A stretch of 64,000 nt of DNA from Xylaria sp. FL1777. Lineage: Eukaryota > Ascomycota > Sordariomycetes > Xylariales > Xylariaceae. The notes under the pieces are model-generated. The model saw only the letters and a program-made list of their open reading frames with translations, was not told the DNA's origin and did not search any database. The stretch covers positions 124,001-188,000 of the forward strand of contig MU400561.1 in NCBI GenBank assembly GCA_022578965.1, given 5' to 3'. The translations under genes and the position numbers were made by a program. This document shows positions 60,541 to 64,000 of the stretch, piece after piece (the first letter of the stretch is position 1; each line of letters begins with the position of its first letter).

Positions 60541-62920
60541 CTTTAAAAATAATAAAAAGCCAAAAAGAAAGTAAATAATATATAGCAGTAATAAGTGCTT
60601 AAACTAAGTAAACAAAATTTAAACGCTATAATAAAACAAATAGTAAAACCTTTTTAATTTTTGTAGCTTTTGCTTTTTTTGTGTTAAGCTATATACGTAT
60701 ATTTTTTTCTTAAATATATTTAAAACTATAGTAATAATAATTCTTACTGTTAAAAAAAATAAAGATTTATTAACTTACTTTTTCTTTTCTAAAAAAAAGA
60801 CTTCTGCTTTTATTATTATGTTAAAAATGCTGTTTAGTAGTTTAAAACTATCTAAATTAAACTTACAAGCTTTTTTGCAAAAAAAGCAATACTTTAATAG
60901 CTTAAGAGCTTCTTTTTATAATTAAGCTAATTTATATAATAAAAACTAAAAATATAAAGATTAAAACCTTTAAATAGCTTTTTTTAGCAGTAGTAATAAT
61001 AAATATAATTTAGTTTGCTTGTTAAAAATACTTTAATAGGGTAAAATAAGTAGTTTTAGCTAAAGTTCTACTAAATAAAATCTGCTAAAAATTAAAAAAA
61101 TTGCAAACAAGTTTTTTTTAAATAGATTAATTTTTTTTAACTTATAAGTTGTTTTTAACTTTTAGCAGCTTTATATGTTTTTTCTTTAGTAGTTTTTTTG
61201 CTAACTAGTTACTATATAAATATACAGTATTTTTTAATAATTTTCTTTTTTTTAGCAATAATTTTTATTTATATGTTTTTGTTTATAGTAGCTAACTTAT
61301 TAATAAATATGTAGTAATTATAAAAGCAGTGCTAAGCTATTTTTAAAGCTGCAAAAAATATTTAAAAATTCCTTGCTAATACAAAGCTTAAGTACAAAAA
61401 AAAAAAAAAAGCAAATAGCTTTTATATTATTATTTTTAATAAACTAAACGCTATTTGCAAATAAAGAAAATTAAAAGCCAGTAGTAATACAAATGTTAAC
61501 AATAGTATTATTACTTAGTTATTATTTAAGCTAAATAACGTAAACTAGCTTAATAATATTTTGCTAATTAAAATAATAACTTAAAAAAACATAATTAATA
61601 ATGCGTTTTTTTAACTTAGTTAACTAGAAGTTTACTTTAAGATTTTACTACTAAATAAGCTTAACTAACTAAAAATTATTAAAATTTATACCTTTAAAAT
61701 AAAAACAAATAGTTTATTTAACCTTAATAATAATTTTAAAGAACTAACTATACTAACTAAGAATTTTTTAGTACTAAACTTAATAGTTTTACTAAAGCAG
61801 TAGCTTTATTTACATTTTTACAGCATACTAAAGTTAGGCAATTAGCTATTATTAAGCAAAACATAGCAAATATAAAAATTATTTGCATAAACTTTATAAA
61901 TGCACTAACTAAAGTTAGTTTTATGTATAGCGTTTTTAAAGCAAAACTAAAAAAAGCTATTAAGTTAAGCATTATTTTTATATTAAAAACACTATTAAGA
62001 AAATAATGCACGTTATTAGCATAATTAAGAATAAACTAAATAAATTTAGCACGTTTATGCTTTTTTACAAACCTAAGTTTTTAAAAAAAACTGCATTAGT
62101 AGTACATATTGCAATATAGTTTAAATTCCCGTTTGTTAAAATAATTATATTAGCTAACCTAATAAGTTATTAGGTTAATTTTGCTAAAATAAACTACGTT
62201 TATAAAGCTTTTGCTAACGCGTATAAATTGCTTGCAAGCATACTAATTTTTAATAACTTTAAACAGTTAATCAAATAAAATCTAATTAAAATGCTATGTT
62301 TTAAGACTACTTAGGTATATTATAAGTACTTATAACTTTTATTATTTTTAACTCTTTTAAAATAAGTACTTTAAAAGCTTTTATGTTTTATATACAGAAA
62401 ATATAACATTAATATTTATATAAAATCATTGTTTATTAGTTTTAGTTATTATTTCTAAAGTATTTATGCTTAAAATGCTTAAAATTAACATAAATTTTGC
62501 AAAAAAAGTAGTAATTCTTTTTATATTTGTTTTATAAGAGCTTAAAACAATTTTGCGCAACTTTAGGGTTTTTAAAAAATATTAATAAAGAAATTAGCTA
62601 TTATAGCAGTTGCAGAAAAAAAGTCGTTTAAAGAAAGTGCTTTTTACTATAGATTAAAAAGTTCGATTAAACTTGTATAAAAATAACCAGTAGTAGAAAA
62701 CTAAAGTAATTAACAGCTAAAAAAAACGTTTAATTTATTTTTTGTAGTAAACATAAGCTAGAAAAAAGAAAGCAAAAAAAAAAAAAAAGTTTTTAATAAT
62801 TATATATTATTTAAGTAAAAACTTAAGTTTGCTTTTTAAGAGCTTTTAATATAAGGACTAATATTGTTATTGCAAATAATATAATGTTAAAACAAACTAT
62901 TAAGTTATATAACTTAGAAC
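60541..62920. other. expected 5' part of element D, unreadable
   Basis: Protease and gag of element D would be expected here on the minus strand. None was recognised. The minus-strand open frame at 61,757-62,011 has no family features; the plus frame opposite it reads as Gln-rich if TAA is taken as Gln, also unassigned. Confidence 0.3.
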
Positions 62921-62924
62921 TTAG

Positions 62925-63138
62925 CTTATTTTTTTAGTTAGCGTTTTAACTTTAGTACTTATATAAAAAGTGAAATAGTAAAACTTTTAGTATATATACC
63001 TAAGTAAATAATCTAATAAAATTATATTATATATTTAAATAACTAATTATATTATTAGATTATTTTTTTATGTAAAAAGTTTTAATATTTTACTTTTTAT
63101 ATACTAGAGTTAAAACACTAACTAAAGGGATTACTTTA
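62925..63138. mobile_element. fold-back MITE-like element
   Basis: Two arms of about 100 bp are inverted copies of each other around a short AT loop near 63,035. Shared blocks, read outside to inside, are TTTAGTTAG-x-GTTTTAACT, TATATAAAAAGT, AAAATA-TAAAACTTTT and AAATAATCTAATAA. The right end reads CTAAAGGGATTACTTTA, giving an AGTAATCCCTTTAG terminus on the other strand; the left end has the C-to-T altered form TTATTTTTTTAG. No coding capacity. The size, arms and TA-rich ends suit a non-autonomous DNA transposon. A target duplication was not established. Confidence 0.7.
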
Positions 63139-64000
63139 TATATATGCGTATGTATTATAGCTTACTACTTTATAAGCTAAACCTTCGGCTAGCCTTTTAG
63201 CTAGTTTTATTACATTTTTAGGTTTTAACTATTATAAAATATATAGTATATTAAGCTTTATTTAACGCTAGTACGCTTTTTGCCTTTAGTTAGTGTGTTT
63301 ACTATTTATAATATAGTAATTAGCAATTGTTTTAGCGTTTTTGCTTATTAAAACGGTTTAATACAACTTTAATTAGCAGTTTTTAAATCTAAAGATCTTT
63401 TTGTTAAGCTTTATAACTACTAATCAAAAATCTTCTAACTGTAGCTCTGCTATTTACTAAAACTCGGACTTTATTTAAAACTAGCTAAATATAGCTTAAA
63501 AATAATACTAACTTAAATAAAAAACAGTAATATTGCTACTAAATTAACAAGCTATAATTAATTAAAGGATTTTTTAACTTATAGCAAGGTTATATTAACG
63601 CTTGTTTTGCTGTTTATAACCCTTATTATTTAAAACTTTTAAAAACAATATTTAAGCTTTTTAAAGTATAATTAATTTTATTACTATTATTAATTAAACT
63701 AAAAAAGCTTTTAAATCGTTTTTAAGACTTTAAAAAACAATTTATATTTAAAGCTTAAGCTAAATCCCAAGTTTAATCAATTAGTTTATTTTTTTTTTTT
63801 GCTTTTTTACTTTAACCTTTAGTTTTTATTGCTAATAAACTAATGCTTACTAATAATAAGCAAGGGCCTTTTAATAATAACAGTAAATTGCTGCAATTTT
63901 TTTTATTAGTTGCTTATTTAATAAAGCAAGTAATAATTAATTTACTTAATTAAGAATTAAAGACTATTACTAACGTATTTATTTTATATTTAGCAATTAT
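63139..64000. other. degraded AT-rich DNA, no recognisable gene
   Basis: Nothing was recognised up to the window end. Confidence 0.35.

Larger units (their letters stand above)
1..64000. other. RIP-degraded AT-rich repeat block
   Basis: The whole window is extremely AT-rich, full of TA steps, and has stop codons in every frame. Three Ty3/gypsy pol genes can still be read, and in them the stops are almost all TAA or TAG, mostly where the family has Gln or Trp. Catalytic Asp and Glu are changed to Asn and Lys. These changes fit C-to-T transitions on both strands, as in fungal repeat-induced point mutation. TCA and TGA are rare while GCA and TGC remain common. No intact gene longer than about 100 codons exists outside a tandem repeat. 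The fungal origin is inferred, not shown directly. Confidence 0.85.

Noticed and set aside
1..64000. Organelle or Plasmodium-like AT-rich genome
   Set aside because: Organelle genes, tRNAs and long exons are absent, while three decayed Ty3/gypsy lineages with transition-type damage point to a RIP-affected fungal nuclear region.

Overview
This 64 kb window looks like an AT-rich, gene-free heterochromatic block from a filamentous ascomycete (Pezizomycotina) whose repeats were inactivated by RIP (repeat-induced point mutation). The base composition is extremely AT-rich throughout. No intact gene, tRNA or rRNA was found. Where a protein can still be recognised, nearly all its stops are TAA or TAG at places where the family has Gln or Trp, and catalytic Asp/Glu read as Asn/Lys. 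That is the footprint of C-to-T and G-to-A transitions. The fungal assignment is an inference from this pattern plus the types of element present.

Layout. 1-9.2 kb: degraded AT-rich DNA with two direct copies of a ~350 bp repeat (R1; 3.2 and 5.0 kb) and a less altered patch near 7.1-7.3 kb. 9.2-9.9 kb: C-terminal part of a probable pogo/Tc1-like DDE transposase. 12.1 kb and 38.7 kb: two copies of a short dispersed repeat (R2). 13.6-16.05 kb: a large palindrome made of a 12-bp minisatellite in opposite orientation in its two halves (about 103 and 62 units), bounded by ~225 bp inverted flanks. 16-27 kb: degraded DNA with one hexanucleotide array. 27.25-32.48 kb: a recognisable Ty3/gypsy gag-pol on the minus strand, with its gag half duplicated head-to-head on the plus strand (to 34.6 kb) around a 22-nt palindrome at 32,480. 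34.8-36.9 kb: a cluster of tandem arrays (50 bp, 57 bp, TTTTTG, trinucleotide). 44.7-53.8 kb: a second Ty3/gypsy element from another lineage (RT and RNase H at 48.4-49.7 kb, minus strand), between two copies of repeat R3 that might be its LTRs. 57.3 kb: a 27-bp array. 59.1-60.5 kb: a third Ty3/gypsy lineage (RT and RNase H, minus strand) with an inverted copy of R1 between the domains. 62.9-63.1 kb: a 213-bp fold-back, MITE-like element.

Nothing here is likely to encode a working protein. The window is a record of transposon insertion, inverted duplication and point-mutational silencing. Its most unusual parts are the minisatellite palindrome at 13.6-16.05 kb and the head-to-head gag duplication at 30.4-34.6 kb. 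All repeat boundaries and unit counts were read by eye and are approximate.
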